This document shows, piece after piece, positions 60,707-64,000 of a stretch of DNA of 64,000 bases. The first letter of the stretch is position 1; every line of letters starts with the position of its first letter. The translations under genes and the position numbers were made by a program. The DNA comes from Ramlibacter paludis. Lineage in GTDB: Bacteria > Pseudomonadota > Gammaproteobacteria > Burkholderiales > Burkholderiaceae_C. The notes under the pieces were generated by a model. It saw only the letters and a list, made by a program, of their open reading frames with translations, did not search any database and was not told where the DNA came from. The stretch is taken from assembly GCF_022012305.1 (NCBI RefSeq), contig NZ_JAKLTM010000002.1, positions 558,001 through 622,000 on the forward strand, written 5' to 3'.

Positions 60707-63700
60707 ATGCACGCCGTCCCCCGTTCGGATGAGGACGCGTTGGCCCAGCTCAAGCTCCAGGCCGCCCTCCTCGACGGCCTCGAAATCGCCTTGCTCGCCT
60801 TCGACCCCGAAGACCGCACGCTGGCCTGGAACCAAACCTACCTGCGGCTCTTTCCCGAACAGGCCGGCCACATCTTCGAGGGTGAGGACTACGTCCACAA
60901 CCTGCGGCGCTTCTACCAGAGCCGGCTGGCGCCGGATGAACTGGCGGACATCGACCGCTACATCGAAGGCGCCGTCGCCCGCCACCACGCGCAGACCCAG
61001 CCCTTCGAGTTCGAGCACCACGGCACGCGCCTGCGCGTGTCCTCGCTGGCCTCGCCCGGTCGCGGCCGCGTGCGGGTCTGGCGCACGCTGGCGCCGCTGC
61101 CGGCCACGCCGCCCACGATGGACTTCGGCGCCACGCTGGGCGGCGAGCTGCTGGAATACGTGCCTGAAGGCCTGGTCGTGTGCGATGGCAGCGCCCGCGT
61201 GCTGTGGGCGAACGCCAGTTTTTGCACGCTGTTCGGCCTGGGCCCGCGCGCGCAGGTCACCGGCGCCACCTTGCAGGCGCTGTATGCCGGTGCCTGGATG
61301 GCCGCGCACGTGCCCGCCGACGACCCCCGGCGCCAGCGCGGCGCCGCGCTGCTGCAGGACAACATCCGCTTTGCCGGCGCGCCATTCGAACTGCCACTGC
61401 CCGCACGGGGCTATTGCCGCGTGATCGCGCGCCCGGCCCGCGACGGGACAGTGTTCTATGCGCTGATCGACATCTCGGCGCTGAAGCAGTACGAAGAGGC
61501 CCTGCAGCTCACGCTGGACAACGCCGGCCGCGGCATCCTGCGCTACGACGCCCAAGGCCGCGTGCTGCTCTTCAACCGGCAGGCGCTCGACCTGCTGGAC
61601 CTGCCCGAGCACGTGGTGGCCGGCTCGGTGCGCATCATGGATGTCATCCGTTACCAGCAGGAGCGCGGCGACGCCGCCGGCGCCGCAGGCCCCGCGCCGA
61701 CCGCCGACGAGGTGAACGCGCGGCTGTTCACGGACAACAGCTACCTGCGCCGCACGCGCGACGGCAAGGCGCTGGAGATCGCCACCCGCGTGCTGCCCGA
61801 CGGCGGCGCCGTACGCACCTATTCGGATGTCACAGACTACGTGCATGTGCAGCAGGCCGTGGCCGAGAAGACCCGCGCGCTGGAGATCACCCTCGACAGC
61901 ATGAGCCAGGGCATTTCCGCCATCGACCCCACCGGCCGCCTGGTGTTCTGGAACCGCCGCTACCAGGAGCTGCTGGACCTGCCCGACCACGTTCTGGCCG
62001 GCGAGCCGACCATGGACCGCCTGGTGCGCTTCCAGATCGAGCGCGGCGACTTCGGGCCCAACTTCGCCTACGTCGACGCGGTGGCGCGCGGCTACGTCGC
62101 GGTGGGCGACAAGCTCGCGCCCCTGAGCGGCCCCGAGACGTACGTGCGCAAGACGCGCGACGGCCGCAGCTTCGACGTCACCACCAAGCCGCTGCCCGAT
62201 GGCGGCGTGGTGCGCACCTTCACCGACATCACGGCCTACGCGCACACGCAGGAGGAGCTGGTGCACAAGCAGGCGCAGCTCGGCGCCCTGGTGCACAACC
62301 TGCCGGACCGCGTCTGGCTGAAGGACGTGAACGGCACCTTCCTGCTGGCCAACCCCGCGTTCCAGCGGCGCCACGGACTCAAGGAGTCCGACATCGTGGG
62401 GCGCCGGTCCGAGGACCTGTTCGGGGCGGAAACGGCGCGCCGCCAAGGCGTGTCGGACCAGCAGGCGATGGAGAGCGCCAACCCGGTGATCTACGAAGAC
62501 CACCAGTTCGACGCCGACGGCGAGCTTCGCTTCACCGAGGTGGCCAAGGTGGCGATGCGCGACGAGGAAGGCCGCGCGCTCGGCCTGCTGGGCATCGCGC
62601 GCGATATCACGCGGCGCAAACAGGAAGAAGCCGCGCTCATTCGCGCGAAAGAGGAAGCGCAGCTGGCCAGCGGCGCCAAGAGCCGCTTCCTTTCCAGCAT
62701 GAGCCACGAGATCCGCACGCCGATGAACGCCGTGCTGGGCATGCTGAGCCTGCTGCGCACTACCGAGCTCACGCCTTCGCAGGAGGAATATGCCGGCAAG
62801 GCCGAAGGCGCCGCCCGCGCCCTCCTCAGCCTGCTGAACGACATCCTGGACTTCTCCAAGATCGAAGCGGGCCAGATGCGGCTGGATCGGCGGCCGTTCT
62901 CGCTGGAGCAGATGCTGGCCGACCTGTCGGTGATCCTGTCGTCCAACGTCGGCGACCGCGACCTCGAGGTGCTCTACGACCTGGATCCGCAGGTGCCCGA
63001 CGGGCTGGTGGGCGACGACATGCGGCTGCGCCAGATCCTCATCAACCTGGGCGGCAACGCGGTGAAGTTCACCGAACGCGGCGAGGTCGTGATCAGCACG
63101 CGGCTGGCGGCGCTGGAGGACGGCCACGCCAGCATCGAGTTCTCGGTGCAGGACAGCGGCATCGGCATCACGCCGGAGCAGCAGCAGAAGTTGTTCGGCG
63201 AGTTCGTGCAGGCCAGCGAAGGCACGGCCCGCAAGTACGGCGGCACCGGCCTGGGCCTGGGCATCTGCCGCCGGCTCACGGAACTGATGGATGCGAAGCT
63301 GGAGCTCGCCAGCACGCCGGGCGTGGGAAGCCGCTTCTGGTTCACGGTGCGGCTGCCGCTGGATGCCAGCCCGCACAGCACGCCGGCGCCGGCACCGGCG
63401 CGGCGGTCGTCGCAACGCGTGCTCATCGTCGACGACAACCCACTCGCGCGCGACACGCTCGCGTCGCTCTGCCGCGCGGCCGGCTGGGAGGCGGACACGG
63501 CGCAGGACGGCGCGCAGGCCTTGCTGCGCATCGAAGGCGCGGCGGCGCGCGGCCTCTCGTACGAAGCCGTGTTCGTCGACTGGGTGATGGCCGGCATGGA
63601 CGGCTGGCAGACCTGCGCCCGCATCCGATCGCTGCACCTCCCGGACAGCACCCCGCTGGTGATCATGGTGACGGCGCATGGCCGCGAGATGCTGGAGAGC

Positions 63701-64000
63701 CGTTCCAACCAGGACCGGTCGCTGCTCGATGGCTTCCTGGTCAAACCGGTGACGGCGGGCATGCTGCGCGCCGCGGTGCAGCGCTTTCGGCAGGCGTCAC
63801 AGCCGTCCAGCGCCGACAGCGCCGCGTCGCCGCGTCCCGGCCCACTGGCCGGCCTCCGCCTGCTGGTGGCCGAGGACAATCCAGTCAACCAGCAGATCGC
63901 CCGCGAGCTGCTGGTGCGCCAGGGCGCGCAGGTGGACGTGGCGGAAAACGGCGAGCTGGCGCTGGATGCCGTGGCCTCCGGCACGCACTACGACGCGGTC
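60707..64000 (+). CDS. Hybrid sensor histidine kinase with several PAS domains (cut at the window end)
   Basis: At least 1097 residues from ATG 60707; no stop is seen before the window ends. Four PAS-like domains come first, including two closely similar units (LDLLDLPEHVVAG and QELLDLPDHVLAG, each followed by a QxERGD motif). Next are the H-box SHEIRTPMNAVLGM (about 668), ATPase boxes (DSGIGITPEQ, GTGLGLGICRRL), a first receiver (LIVDDNP with phospho-Asp in VFVDWVMAGMDGW) and a second receiver beginning LLVAEDNPVNQQIA. No transmembrane segment is evident, so it probably senses a cytoplasmic signal. Partner regulators unknown. A 997-codon antisense frame is not a gene. Confidence 0.93.
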   Translation, partial: MHAVPRSDEDALAQLKLQAALLDGLEIALLAFDPEDRTLAWNQTYLRLFPEQAGHIFEGEDYVHNLRRFYQSRLAPDELADIDRYIEGAVARHHAQTQPFEFEHHGTRLRVSSLASPGRGRVRVWRTLAPLPATPPTMDFGATLGGELLEYVPEGLVVCDGSARVLWANASFCTLFGLGPRAQVTGATLQALYAGAWMAAHVPADDPRRQRGAALLQDNIRFAGAPFELPLPARGYCRVIARPARDGTVFYALIDISALKQYEEALQLTLDNAGRGILRYDAQGRVLLFNRQALDLLDLPEHVVAGSVRIMDVIRYQQERGDAAGAAGPAPTADEVNARLFTDNSYLRRTRDGKALEIATRVLPDGGAVRTYSDVTDYVHVQQAVAEKTRALEITLDSMSQGISAIDPTGRLVFWNRRYQELLDLPDHVLAGEPTMDRLVRFQIERGDFGPNFAYVDAVARGYVAVGDKLAPLSGPETYVRKTRDGRSFDVTTKPLPDGGVVRTFTDITAYAHTQEELVHKQAQLGALVHNLPDRVWLKDVNGTFLLANPAFQRRHGLKESDIVGRRSEDLFGAETARRQGVSDQQAMESANPVIYEDHQFDADGELRFTEVAKVAMRDEEGRALGLLGIARDITRRKQEEAALIRAKEEAQLASGAKSRFLSSMSHEIRTPMNAVLGMLSLLRTTELTPSQEEYAGKAEGAARALLSLLNDILDFSKIEAGQMRLDRRPFSLEQMLADLSVILSSNVGDRDLEVLYDLDPQVPDGLVGDDMRLRQILINLGGNAVKFTERGEVVISTRLAALEDGHASIEFSVQDSGIGITPEQQQKLFGEFVQASEGTARKYGGTGLGLGICRRLTELMDAKLELASTPGVGSRFWFTVRLPLDASPHSTPAPAPARRSSQRVLIVDDNPLARDTLASLCRAAGWEADTAQDGAQALLRIEGAAARGLSYEAVFVDWVMAGMDGWQTCARIRSLHLPDSTPLVIMVTAHGREMLESRSNQDRSLLDGFLVKPVTAGMLRAAVQRFRQASQPSSADSAASPRPGPLAGLRLLVAEDNPVNQQIARELLVRQGAQVDVAENGELALDAVASGTHYDAV

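Noticed and set aside
60686-63679. 997-codon open frame on the minus strand
   Set aside because: It is antisense to the hybrid kinase, whose sense frame has clear PAS, kinase and receiver motifs. Long antisense frames are expected in such GC-rich DNA.

Overview
The window looks like a high-GC betaproteobacterium of the order Burkholderiales, probably Comamonadaceae (Ramlibacter/Variovorax-like). This is inferred from the conserved right-hand block (folA, DUF4337 gene, exodeoxyribonuclease III, glnG-glnL-DUF4124-glnA, a CinA-like gene, an EI24 gene) and its codon use. No rRNA or tRNA gene was recognised, so the genus is not certain.

Positions 1 to about 46,915 are an accessory, defence-rich island. 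From left to right it holds: a DUF2779 nuclease with a WYL regulator (459-3672); a bacterial ubiquitin-like conjugation cassette (3743-7504) with a DUF2604-type Ubl, E2-like, JAMM peptidase and E1/ThiF proteins plus three small unknown genes; a decayed stretch (7525-8128); a few small hypotheticals; a complete type I restriction-modification operon (10994-18437); and, convergent with it, a 15-kb minus-strand operon (33836 to 18874). That operon is a type I Zorya system (zorABCD) followed by a 1729-residue exonuclease-RecQ-UvrD fusion and a GIY-YIG protein. The restriction-modification and Zorya operons both begin with a similar small ribbon-helix-helix gene and both end in a GIY-YIG gene. Further right is a four-gene operon of unrecognised function (38591 to 35122; EcsC-like protein, PD-(D/E)XK-like protein, PLD-like nuclease, unknown protein), which is the best candidate here for an undescribed system. 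After it come small regulators, duplicated small genes, a LOTUS-domain protein, XRE regulators and several frameshifted remnants (40.2-46.6 kb).

The island ends inside thyA. Only the 3' part of thymidylate synthase (46918-47192) is left, still translationally coupled to folA. The matching thyA 5' part is not in the window, so the island continues beyond position 1 or thyA has been lost.

From 47,189 to 64,000 the DNA is ordinary chromosome: folA, a DUF4337 membrane protein, xth, the nitrogen-regulation cluster glnG-glnL-(DUF4124)-glnA, and then CinA-like, EI24, Fic, fatty-acid-hydroxylase, deacetylase, beta-propeller and pseudouridine-synthase genes. A large hybrid histidine kinase is cut by the window end. 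Upstream of glnA a sigma-54 -24/-12 promoter and two NtrC-type sites are visible, so the neighbouring glnL/glnG products probably control glnA directly.

Frameshifts are frequent in the island (DUF3892, GIY-YIG/DUF4357, DUF6527-like and DUF433 genes) and none was noticed in the chromosomal block apart from the cut thyA. This suggests ongoing decay of island genes, although assembly error cannot be excluded from the sequence alone.
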